Position numbers and translations under genes: made by a program
In this document: piece by piece, positions 24,662-31,780 of the stretch
Position numbering within the stretch: the first letter of the stretch is position 1
Layout of the letters: every line of letters begins with the position of its first letter
Origin: Corynebacterium sphenisci DSM 44792
GTDB lineage: Bacteria; Actinomycetota; Actinomycetes; Mycobacteriales; Mycobacteriaceae
Length of the DNA stretch: 64,000 bases
Reading direction: 5' to 3'
NCBI RefSeq assembly: GCF_001941505.1
Contig: NZ_CP009248.1
Location: forward strand, 806,001-870,000
Notes under the pieces: model-generated
The model's input: only the letters and a program-made list of their open reading frames with translations
What the model was told of the DNA's origin: nothing
Database searches by the model: none

Positions 24662-25741
24662 ATGACCGAGCGCACCGCATCCCCCGCCCCCGCCCAGCCC
24701 CCCGCGACCGCCGGGGGCGCCGGCGCGGCCGCCCGGGCGGCCGCCATCGCCCCCGGGCTGGGCCTCTGCCTGGCCGGGGCGGTGCTCGCCTGGGCGGCCT
24801 CCCGGGCGCTGGCCGCGGTGGTGCCCGCGGCCTCGCCGATGCTGCTGGCCATCGTGGTCGGGGTGGTCGTCGCGAACCTGCGCCCGATCCCGGCGCGGGC
24901 CGCGGCCGGGGTGGCCTTCGCCTCGCGTACCGTGCTGCGCGCCGGGGTGGTGCTGCTCGGCTTCTCCATCGCGGTCGGCGACGTCGTCGCCCTCGGCCCC
25001 GGGGTGCTCGCGGTGATCCTCGCCGTGGTCGCCGCCGGGCTGCTGGCCGGGATCGCCGCGGGCCGGCTGATCGGGCTGACCCGGGAGCAGGCGCTGCTCA
25101 CCGCGGCGGGCTGCTCCATCTGCGGGGCGGCGGCGGTCGCCGGGGTGGACGGGGTGCTGCGCCGGCGCCGCGCCCACGAGACCGCCACCGCGGTGGCGGT
25201 GGTGGTGCTCTTCGGCACCGCGATGATCGCCCTCGGCCCGGTGACGGCGCATCTGGCGGGTCTGGACGAGCACGGTGCCGGGGTGTTCATCGGCGGGGCC
25301 ACCCACGAGGTCGCCCAGGTCGTCGCCGCCGGCGGGATCGCCGGGCCCGCGGTGCTCACCGCCGCGGTGATCGTGAAACTGGCCCGGGTGCTGCTGCTCG
25401 CCCCGGTGCTGGCCCTGCTCGGCCTCGCCGAGCGCCGCGCCGCCGCCGCGGACGCCGCGGCCGGGGCGGCCCCGGCCGGGGCGCGCCCGGCGCTGGTGCC
25501 GGCCTTCGTGCTCGGCTTCATCGCCGCGGTGGCCGCGCGCAGCGCGCTGGACCTGCCGGCCGGGCTGCTCGGCGGCCTGGAGGGGCTGCGCACCTGGGCC
25601 TTCCTGGTCGCCATGGTGGCCCTGGGCACCGGGGTGCGTCGGGACACCCTGGCCGCCGCCGGCTGGGCGCCCTTCCTGCACGGCCTGGCGGTGACCGCGG
25701 TGGTGATCGCGGTGGCCCTGGGCGGGGCGCTGCTGCTCTAG
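24662..25741 (+). CDS. yeiH: YeiH-family putative sulfate/anion exporter
   Basis: 359 aa with about 10 hydrophobic helices. Family landmarks: LRAGVVLLGFSI (about residue 95), TAAGCSICGAAAVAGVDGVL (about 142-161) and FIGGATHEVAQVVAAGG (about 210-226). YeiH proteins are annotated as putative sulfate exporters, though transport has been little studied. ATG at 24662 preferred over the in-frame start at 24629, which overlaps the regulatory gap. The stop shares the palindrome CTAG with the stop of the convergent sirtuin gene. Confidence 0.88.
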   Translation: MTERTASPAPAQPPATAGGAGAAARAAAIAPGLGLCLAGAVLAWAASRALAAVVPAASPMLLAIVVGVVVANLRPIPARAAAGVAFASRTVLRAGVVLLGFSIAVGDVVALGPGVLAVILAVVAAGLLAGIAAGRLIGLTREQALLTAAGCSICGAAAVAGVDGVLRRRRAHETATAVAVVVLFGTAMIALGPVTAHLAGLDEHGAGVFIGGATHEVAQVVAAGGIAGPAVLTAAVIVKLARVLLLAPVLALLGLAERRAAAADAAAGAAPAGARPALVPAFVLGFIAAVAARSALDLPAGLLGGLEGLRTWAFLVAMVALGTGVRRDTLAAAGWAPFLHGLAVTAVVIAVALGGALLL

Positions 25742-26547
25742 TCCGCCGCCGGGGCGCCCCCGGCGGCGTCGAGGGCGGCGATGGCCCGCCGGGCGAGCGC
25801 CGGCAGCCCGGTGGCCGCGGTGGTCCGCCAGGAGGCGGTGAGCGCCGGGGTGAGATCGGTGTCCGCGGGGGAGAGCTCCACCACCGGGACCCCGGCGCGC
25901 ATCGCCTGCAGCGGCAGCCCCGCGGCGGGGAAGACCACCCCGGAGGTGCCCACCACCACGACCAGGTCGGCCTCCCCGATGGCCCGTTCCGCGGCGGCCC
26001 ACGCCGCCGCCGGCAGCGCCTCCCCGAACCAGGTCACCGCCGGGCGCACGAAGCCCGTCCCGCAGGCGGCGCAGAACGGCGGCATGAGATGCGCGGTGGG
26101 CTGCTCCGGCGGGACGGGTTCCGGTGCGGGGGCGGCGCAGTGATCGCAGCGGAACTCGTCGAGCCTGCCGTGCAGGTGCGCCACCCCGGCGGACCCGGCC
26201 CGCTCATGCAGATCGTCGATGTTCTGGGTGACCACGGACCCGGAGCCGCCGGTGGCGGCCAGCCGGCGGGACCACTCGGCCACGGCGCGGTGCCCGGCGT
26301 TGGGCTTGGCGGCCCGGGCCCGGCGCAGCCGCTCCAGGTACCAGGGCCAGATCGGGGCGGGATCGGCGCGCCAGGCGTCGAAGCTGGCCATCGCCTCCGG
26401 GTCGACGTGGCTCCACAGCCCGGTGCCGGCGTCGCGGAAGGTGTCCAGCCCCGATTCGGCGGACATGCCGGCGCCGGTGAAGAACACCACCCGGCGGGCG
26501 GCGCGGGCGAGCTCGGCGATGGGGGCGGGGATCGTCGTATCGGCCAT
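25738..26547 (-). CDS. NAD-dependent protein deacylase (sirtuin)
   Basis: 269 aa. Removes acyl groups from lysines using NAD+, giving nicotinamide and O-acyl-ADP-ribose. Motifs: FFTGAGMSAESGLDTFR (about residues 22-38), TQNIDDLHERAG (about 107-118), the general-base histidine in HLHGR (about 124), a Cys4 zinc site (CDHC and CAAC, about 133-162) and VVGTSGVVFPAAGL (about 196-209). SIR2 length is normal. Leaderless TACCCT fixes the ATG at 26547. Convergent with yeiH, overlapping by 4 nt. Confidence 0.93.
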   Translation of the reverse strand: MADTTIPAPIAELARAARRVVFFTGAGMSAESGLDTFRDAGTGLWSHVDPEAMASFDAWRADPAPIWPWYLERLRRARAAKPNAGHRAVAEWSRRLAATGGSGSVVTQNIDDLHERAGSAGVAHLHGRLDEFRCDHCAAPAPEPVPPEQPTAHLMPPFCAACGTGFVRPAVTWFGEALPAAAWAAAERAIGEADLVVVVGTSGVVFPAAGLPLQAMRAGVPVVELSPADTDLTPALTASWRTTAATGLPALARRAIAALDAAGGAPAAD

Positions 26548-26553
26548 GCCCCC

Positions 26554-26559
26554 AGGGTA
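26554..26559 (-). promoter_or_regulatory. Leaderless -10 box TACCCT of the sirtuin gene
   Basis: Minus-strand TACCCT, spacer GGGGGC (6 nt), then the ATG at 26547. Confidence 0.65.
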
Positions 26560-26757
26560 GGGGCGCGCCCGGGCGCCGGGGGCCGTCGCGCGGACGGATC
26601 GGGGCAGGCCCGCCCGCGCGCCGAGCCCGCGGCATGCCGGCGGCGGGGTGCCCGGGCGTCCATCGGCGCTGGCCCCGGCGGCGCCGGGGCCGGGCCCGGC
26701 GGGGCCCGGCCGGGCCGCACCCGGTAGACCGATCTGTGTGCCGGCGCCGGCCATGGG

Positions 26758-26773
26758 TTACGGTAGGGGGTAT
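26758..26773 (+). promoter_or_regulatory. Candidate CsoR/CstR-type operator at the regulator's own promoter
   Basis: TTACGGTAGGGGGTAT. The right half AGGGGGTAT is identical to the site at 28706-28714; the left half is degenerate. It overlaps a TACGGT -10-like box, so binding would block the regulator's own transcription. Leader to the ATG at 26826 is about 50 nt and holds AGGAAGGGGAGG. Confidence 0.55.
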
Positions 26774-26825
26774 CGATGAGAGACCGGCGCCCGATCCGGG
26801 CGCCCCGAGGAAGGGGAGGACGTCC

Positions 26826-27233
26826 ATGACGGACGCGACCCGGACGGCGCGACCGCAGGCCCACCCGGCCCCCGGCGCCGGCATCGCCGAGACCGGGGCC
26901 ACCCGCCCCGCGCCGGCCGAGGATCCGATTCCGCGGGCCACGGCCGCGGAGGTCGCCGAGGCGGCCCTGGCCCAGGCCGAGCTGGCCGCCGAGCAGCGCC
27001 GGGCGATCATCAACCGGCTCAAGCGCGCCAACGGCCAGCTCGCCGGGATCATCGCGATGCTGGAGGACGACCGGGACTGCCGGGACGTGATCACGCAGCT
27101 CGCGGCGGTGTCCAAGGCCATCGACCGGGCCGGGTTCAAGGTGATCTCCTCGGCGATGCGCGGCTGCATCGACGGCAGCCGGGACGACATCACCGCCGAG
27201 GACATCGAGAAGCTCTTCCTGCAGCTCAGCTAG
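26826..27233 (+). CDS. CsoR/RcnR-family (DUF156) regulator, CstR-like ligand set
   Basis: 135 aa. A disordered 57-residue extension is followed by the DUF156 helical bundle (RRAIINRLKRANGQLAGIIA onward). Aligning with M. tuberculosis CsoR, the first Cys (DRDCRDVITQL) and the second Cys (MRGC, 29 residues later) are present, but the intermediate copper-ligand His is Ala. CstR, the persulfide sensor, likewise keeps the two Cys and lacks the His; it also shares DC-[KR]-DVITQ. So a reactive-sulfur or thiol sensor is likelier than a copper sensor. Nearby: yeiH, and a Cys-rich gene sharing the operator motif. Confidence 0.85.
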   Translation: MTDATRTARPQAHPAPGAGIAETGATRPAPAEDPIPRATAAEVAEAALAQAELAAEQRRAIINRLKRANGQLAGIIAMLEDDRDCRDVITQLAAVSKAIDRAGFKVISSAMRGCIDGSRDDITAEDIEKLFLQLS

Positions 27234-27252
27234 CCGCCCCCGGGCCGGGCCG

Positions 27253-27843
27253 CTACACCGCCGGGGCCCGGTGCGGATCCCCCGGATCGGCGCCCTGGGC
27301 CCGCCAGGCCTCCACCAGCGCCGCCGCCCCCTTCGCCCGGGCCAGGGCCAGCTCATTGGCGGTGGCCGGCACCGCCTGCAGGAAGCGCACCGGCTCCGCC
27401 CCGGCCGGGGCGCCGGGCAGATGCGCCGGATCGACCTCCGGCACCTCCGCGTCGAGCAGCACGAACCCGGTGAACCGGGCCTCCGGCCACAGCGGGGCGG
27501 TGAAGTCCAGCAGCGCCCCCGGCCGCAGCACCAGGCCCTCCACGGTGGGGGCGGCCGCCAGCATCGCCAGCGGCCGGGTCACCGCGTCCAGGCCCCCGTG
27601 CACCGGCAGCAGCAGCTCCGCCCGGGGCCCGGCCACCGGATCCGGGGCGAAGTCCGCCGGATCGGACATCGGCTCCGCGGAGCAGCCCACGGTGGCGTAG
27701 GTGACCACCCCGGCGGTGTCCGGGCCGAAGCGAAGGATGGTCAGGGCGCCGGCGCCGAGGAAGGTCAGCGTCGCCGAGGCCGGATCGGATTCCTCGAAGT
27801 AGCCGCACAGCCGGCGGCGCACCGCGTCGAGGATCGGGCTCAT
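27253..27843 (-). CDS. Suppressor-of-fused (SUFU)-domain protein
   Basis: 196 aa. The body (ATLTFLGAGALTILRFGPD, VVTYATVGCSAEPM, ELLLPVHGGLDAVTRPLAML) resembles bacterial SUFU-domain proteins, which are often immunity-like or of unknown role. No signal peptide or membrane segment. Its ATG overlaps the stop of the DUF402 gene by 4 nt, so both come from one transcript. No toxin-like partner is adjacent, so an immunity role is not supported here. Confidence 0.75.
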   Translation of the reverse strand: MSPILDAVRRRLCGYFEESDPASATLTFLGAGALTILRFGPDTAGVVTYATVGCSAEPMSDPADFAPDPVAGPRAELLLPVHGGLDAVTRPLAMLAAAPTVEGLVLRPGALLDFTAPLWPEARFTGFVLLDAEVPEVDPAHLPGAPAGAEPVRFLQAVPATANELALARAKGAAALVEAWRAQGADPGDPHRAPAV

Positions 27844-28448
27844 CGGGGCCCCTCCGGCCCCGCCCAGCCGGGCACCGGCTCGGCATCGGCCCAGGCGCCC
27901 TCCGCGACCGGGCGGATCCGGCCCGGGTCGGCGAAGTCGAGCGCCAGGCCCGCCCCGGCCAACCAGGCCAGGGCGTCGCCGCCATGCGCGGCGATCCCGG
28001 CCACGGCCCGCCAGCCGCGGTCGATGGCGGCGGCGGCCTCCGCGGGCCCGAGGATCCCGGCGGCGACGGCGGCGGTGAGCTCCCCGGCGTCCTCCAGGCG
28101 CACCCGGCCGCCGGCGACGACCACGTCGAGGTAGAGATCCCGGCTGCGCCAGGGCCCGCCCGGTTCGGCGGGCGGGGTTATTTCGGCGACGTCGAGGTAG
28201 AGGTCGAAGTCGTAGGAGCTGCCCGGGCGGCGGTGGAAGCGGGAGACCCGCAGACCCGGGCCGGGCAGCAGCCAGGACTCCAGGTAGTGGAAGTCCCGGT
28301 GGTCGGAGCCGCGGGCCAGGTACAGCCCGGCCGGGGTCTCCCGGTAGCGGTCCACCGGGCGGCGGTAGCCCTTGGGGTCGATGTTGACCCCCGCGGCGAC
28401 GTCGAAGAGCTCCCGTTTCGGGGGTTTGGCGGCGGTGGCGTCGGACAT
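27840..28448 (-). CDS. DUF402 domain protein (putative phosphatase family)
   Basis: 202 aa. The DUF402 core is visible: SSYDFDLYLDVAEI (about residues 78-91), RSRDLYLDVVVAGGRVRLED (about 101-120), with the conserved acidic residues that bind metal in characterised members (nucleoside di/triphosphatase or FAU-1-type proteins). Starts at the ATG at 28448 behind leaderless TAGCGT. First gene of a two-gene unit with the SUFU-domain gene. Confidence 0.8.
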   Translation of the reverse strand: MSDATAAKPPKRELFDVAAGVNIDPKGYRRPVDRYRETPAGLYLARGSDHRDFHYLESWLLPGPGLRVSRFHRRPGSSYDFDLYLDVAEITPPAEPGGPWRSRDLYLDVVVAGGRVRLEDAGELTAAVAAGILGPAEAAAAIDRGWRAVAGIAAHGGDALAWLAGAGLALDFADPGRIRPVAEGAWADAEPVPGWAGPEGPR

Positions 28449-28455
28449 GGCGTTC

Positions 28456-28461
28456 ACGCTA
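28456..28461 (-). promoter_or_regulatory. Leaderless -10 box TAGCGT of the DUF402-SUFU unit
   Basis: Minus-strand TAGCGT, spacer GAACGCC (7 nt), then the ATG at 28448. Confidence 0.6.
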
Positions 28462-28489
28462 CCGGGCGGCGTCGCCTGCCGGGCGCGGC

Positions 28490-28651
28490 TCAGCCGAAGA
28501 GGCCGGCGAGGAAGCCCTTGCGCGGGGTGGTCTCCCGCGGGCAGGTGCACTGCCGCGACTTCGGCACCCCGGCCATCACCTGGTCGACGTGGCTGCCGCA
28601 GCCGCCCCAGGTGGTCTTGTGGCACTTCGGGCATTCGACGGGGTAGCACAT
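28490..28651 (-). CDS. Small Cys-rich (zinc-ribbon-like) protein
   Basis: 53 aa. Six cysteines and two histidines: MCYPVECPKCHKTTWGGCG, then SHVDQVMAGVP and CTCP. The CPKC...CTC spacing could hold one zinc; the rest of the motif (KTTW-GGCG-HVDQV) is a widely found small-protein signature with no assigned function that I know. The start is the ATG at 28651 with GAAGGAG 11 nt upstream; a 22-residue in-frame extension is rejected because it would overlap the promoter. Carries a CsoR/CstR-like operator over its promoter, so it may respond to thiol or sulfur stress. Confidence 0.8.
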   Translation of the reverse strand: MCYPVECPKCHKTTWGGCGSHVDQVMAGVPKSRQCTCPRETTPRKGFLAGLFG

Positions 28652-28698
28652 GGCGTGGGGCTCCTTCGGGGGACGGGGTTTTCCAAAACGCGCCCAGC

Positions 28699-28714
28699 AT
28701 ACCCGAGGGGGTAT
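28699..28714 (-). promoter_or_regulatory. Palindromic CsoR/CstR-type operator at the Cys-rich gene promoter
   Basis: ATACCCGAGGGGGTAT: inverted repeat ATACCC-N4-GGGTAT. On the minus strand it runs into a TATGCT -10-like box, so binding would block transcription. It shares AGGGGGTAT with 26765-26773 in front of the CsoR-family gene. Confidence 0.6.
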
Positions 28715-28761
28715 CACCGGGCCCAGTCGGGGGCCGGGGGGAGCCCCCCCCGGACGCGCGG

Positions 28762-28799
28762 GCGCCCGCCGCGGCCGGGGAACCGGCCGGGGCGGGCGC
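28762..28799 (-). terminator. Hairpin terminator of the secreted-protein gene
   Basis: Arms GCGCCCGCCGCGGCCGG and CCGGCCGGGGCGGGCGC pair with one mismatch around a GGAA tetraloop, 18 nt after the minus-strand stop at 28818. Confidence 0.7.
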
Positions 28800-28817
28800 G
28801 TGCGGTGCGGCGGGCGC

Positions 28818-29516
28818 TCAGCCGACCTTGATCACCGCGACGGTCGGGGTGTAGTTGCAGTCCACCGGGCCGACCTCCTCGTCGGCGGTGAAGCCGCCCT
28901 CGAGCACGGCGAGCACCAGGCCCTTGCCGGTGTCCGCGGTGCCGTTGACGGTGCCCGGGCCATCGGCGTTGATCCCGGTGTAGGTCAGCGGGGTGGAGCC
29001 GTACTTGGCGTTGGCGACGTTGAGCCAGTGCACCTTCATCTCGGTGTTCTGCTCCTCGGCGACGCCGCCGGTGCCCAGGCCGGTGAAGATGAACCCGGTC
29101 TGCTCGGCGCCGATGCCGGGCAGCGGCAGCGCCGCCGGGCCGGGCACCGCGGTGGCCAGGCCGATGGAGCGGCCCTCGCCGTTGATGCACTTCTCCGCCG
29201 CGGTGGGCAGGTAGAACTGGGAGATCGCGGGGCCGTTCTCCGGGATGTCGATGCCGGGCTCGCCGGTGCCGGCCAGGAAGTCCAGGCCCTTGCCGAGCAG
29301 CTCGCCGATCTCCTCGGGCATGGCCTCGCTCTCGATGATCGCGCGGGCCCGGGCCTCGAATTCGGGGGTGGGCCGGCCGAACTGGTCGAAGGGGGCCGCC
29401 GGCATCTCCGGCACGGAGGGCGCGGCCCCGGCGACGGGGGCGGCCCCGGTGAGCAGGGCCGCGGCGCCGAGGGCGGCGGCGGTGCGGCGGAGGATGGTGC
29501 GTCGGGTGATGGCCAC
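28818..29516 (-). CDS. Secreted protein with Tat-like signal (mycobacterial Rv1157c-type)
   Basis: 232 aa. N terminus MAITRRTILRRTAAALGAAALL is a Tat-like signal (twin Arg, hydrophobic core, AxA near residue 32). The mature part has no recognised catalytic motif; it carries two Cys (KCINGEG and VDCNYTP) that could form a disulfide. Start GTG at 29516 follows AAGGGGA. As I recall, position beside typA and the overall layout match M. tuberculosis Rv1157c, whose function is unknown. Confidence 0.75.
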   Translation of the reverse strand: MAITRRTILRRTAAALGAAALLTGAAPVAGAAPSVPEMPAAPFDQFGRPTPEFEARARAIIESEAMPEEIGELLGKGLDFLAGTGEPGIDIPENGPAISQFYLPTAAEKCINGEGRSIGLATAVPGPAALPLPGIGAEQTGFIFTGLGTGGVAEEQNTEMKVHWLNVANAKYGSTPLTYTGINADGPGTVNGTADTGKGLVLAVLEGGFTADEEVGPVDCNYTPTVAVIKVG

Positions 29517-29827
29517 GGAGTATTCCCCTTGTTGTATCGGCGTCTGGGTTCCGGTCCACGGGGGACCACGGGTCACACGCGGCCGACGGGCCACGCAGGT
29601 GCGTCCATCATAACGGCCGCAACCCGTTTGGGGAAGAAAACCGGAAAGAACCCCCCTCGGTGCGGGGGCCGCCCCGGGCGCCGCCGCGGGGGCGCCCCGG
29701 CGGCGAACTCGCAGGCGACCCGGCCGCGGAGTAGCGTGTAGAACGTTCCGCCGCAGCCGGCGCACCCGCCGCGGCGGCCGCGCCACGCGCGCCCCGCACC
29801 CCCGATCCACCGAGGAAACCCCCGCCA
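29517..29827. other. 311-bp divergent promoter region (secreted protein / typA)
   Basis: Contains a minus-strand -10-like TATGAT (29607-29612; weak -35 TTCCCC 17 bp away) for the secreted-protein gene and a plus-strand TAGCGT (29732-29737) for typA with a leader of about 85 nt. The middle holds GC-rich runs but no convincing gene. Confidence 0.5.
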
Positions 29828-31744
29828 GTGAGCAACCCCGAATTCCGCAATGTCGCCATCGTCGCCCACGTCGACCACGGCAAGACCACCCTCGTCAACG
29901 CGATGCTCGAGCAGTCGGGCGTCTTCGGCGACCACGGGGAGATCACCGACCGGGTGATGGACTCCGGGGATCTGGAGCGGGAGAAGGGCATCACCATCCT
30001 CGCCAAGAACACCGCCATCCGGCGGAAGGGGGAGGCCGCCGACGGCGGGGACCTGGTGATCAACGTCATCGACACCCCCGGCCACGCCGACTTCGGCGGC
30101 GAGGTGGAGCGCGCCCTGTCCATGGTGGACGGGGTGGTGCTGCTGGTCGACGCCTCCGAGGGCCCGCTGCCGCAGACCCGCTTCGTGCTCGGCAAGGCCC
30201 TGGCCGCCTCCATGCCGGTGATCATCTGCGTGAACAAGACCGACCGGCCCGACGCCCGGATCGACGCGGTGGTGGAGGAGGCCCAGGATCTGCTCCTGGA
30301 GCTGGCCGCCATCGTCGAGGACCCGGCCGCCGCCCAGGTCGCCGAGGACAACCTCTCGCTGCCGGTGATCTACGCCTCCGGCCGCGCCGGCCGGGCCGCC
30401 ACGGTCAACCCCGGCGACGGCAACCTGCCCGATTCGCCGGATCTGCAGCCCCTCTTCGACGTGATCCGGGAGGTGCTCCCGGAGCCCTCCGCCGATGTCG
30501 ACGGCCCGCTGCGCGCCCAGGTCACCAACCTGGACTCCTCCTCCTTCCTCGGCCGGATCGGGCTCATCCGGATCCACTCCGGGCGGATCCGCAAGGGCCA
30601 GCAGGTCGCCTGGATCCACTACGACCCGGATGGCGCGCAGCATGTCAAGACCGCCAAGATCGCGGAGCTGCTGCGCACCGTGGGCATGACCCGGGTCGCC
30701 GCCGAGGAGGCCGTCGCCGGGGACATCGCCGCGGTCAGCGGCATCGACGAGATCATGATCGGCGACACCCTCTGCGATCCGGAGCACCCGGACCCGATGC
30801 CCCGGATCACCGTCGACGAGCCGGCGATCTCGATGACCGTGGGCGTGAACACCTCCCCGCTGGCCGGCCGCGGCGGCGGCGACAAGCTCACCGCCCGGGT
30901 GGTCAAGGCCCGCCTGGACCAGGAGCTGGTCGGCAACGTCAGCCTGCGGGTGCTGCCCACCGAGCGCCCCGACGCCTGGGAGGTGCAGGGCCGCGGCGAG
31001 ATGGCGCTGGCGGTGCTGGTGGAGACCATGCGCCGGGAGGGCTTCGAGCTCACCGTCGGCAAACCCCAGGTGGTCACCCGCACCATCGACGGGGTGCTCC
31101 ACGAGCCCACCGAGCACCTGGTCATCGACGTGCCCGAGGAGCACCTCGGCGCGGTCACCCAGCTGATGGCCGCCCGCAAGGGCCGGCTCGGCCAGATGGG
31201 CAACCACGGCTCCGGCTGGGTGCGCATGGAGTACACGGTGCCCTCCCGCGGACTGATCGGCTTCCGCACCACCTTCATGACCGAGACCAAGGGCACCGGC
31301 ATCGCCAACCACTACTCCGCCGGCTACGAGCCCTGGGCCGGGGAGATCAAGAGCCGAGCCACCGGCTCCCTGGTCGCCGACCGCTCCGGGCAGATCACCG
31401 CCTACGCGCTGATGCAGCTCTCCGACCGGGGCAGCTTCTTCGTCGAACCCGGCGACCAGGCCTACGAGGGCATGGTCGTGGGCCAGAACCCCCGCGACGA
31501 GGACATGGACATCAACATCACCAAGGAGAAGAAGCTCACCAACATGCGCTCGGCCACGGCCGACGCCACGGTCACCCTGGAGAAGGCGCGCAGCCTCACC
31601 CTGGAGGAGGCCATGGAGTTCTGCGGCGGCGACGAGTGCGTGGAGGTCACCCCGGACGCGATCCGGGTGCGCAAGGTGATCCTGGACTCCACCGAGCGCG
31701 GCCGCGCCCGCTCCCGGGAGAAGGCCCGCAACCGCAGCAGCTGA
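29828..31744 (+). CDS. typA: Translational GTPase TypA/BipA
   Basis: 638-aa ribosome-associated GTPase with stress and cold-related roles in ribosome assembly. G1 [10 protein letters not shown] (about residues 14-23), the switch/G2-G3 region [12 protein letters not shown] (about 79-90), G4 NKTD (about 136), then EF-G-like domains and the C-terminal TypA region ([17 protein letters not shown], about 475). Length matches the family. GTG start with only a weak upstream ribosome site. Heads the conserved typA-lpqW-mshB run. Confidence 0.97.
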   Translation: MSNPEFRNVAIVAHVDHGKTTLVNAMLEQSGVFGDHGEITDRVMDSGDLEREKGITILAKNTAIRRKGEAADGGDLVINVIDTPGHADFGGEVERALSMVDGVVLLVDASEGPLPQTRFVLGKALAASMPVIICVNKTDRPDARIDAVVEEAQDLLLELAAIVEDPAAAQVAEDNLSLPVIYASGRAGRAATVNPGDGNLPDSPDLQPLFDVIREVLPEPSADVDGPLRAQVTNLDSSSFLGRIGLIRIHSGRIRKGQQVAWIHYDPDGAQHVKTAKIAELLRTVGMTRVAAEEAVAGDIAAVSGIDEIMIGDTLCDPEHPDPMPRITVDEPAISMTVGVNTSPLAGRGGGDKLTARVVKARLDQELVGNVSLRVLPTERPDAWEVQGRGEMALAVLVETMRREGFELTVGKPQVVTRTIDGVLHEPTEHLVIDVPEEHLGAVTQLMAARKGRLGQMGNHGSGWVRMEYTVPSRGLIGFRTTFMTETKGTGIANHYSAGYEPWAGEIKSRATGSLVADRSGQITAYALMQLSDRGSFFVEPGDQAYEGMVVGQNPRDEDMDINITKEKKLTNMRSATADATVTLEKARSLTLEEAMEFCGGDECVEVTPDAIRVRKVILDSTERGRARSREKARNRSS

Positions 31745-31767
31745 CGCCGCGGGGCGCCCCCGCCCAC

Positions 31768-31773
31768 TAGGCT
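31768..31773 (+). promoter_or_regulatory. Leaderless -10 box TAGGCT of lpqW
   Basis: TAGGCT, spacer GGGGCGC (7 nt), then the ATG at 31781. Confidence 0.6.
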
Positions 31774-31780
31774 GGGGCGC

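Noticed and set aside
26634..26825. Upstream extension of the CsoR-family gene
   Set aside because: It would cover the candidate operator and promoter; the ATG at 26826 follows a GGGGAGG ribosome site.
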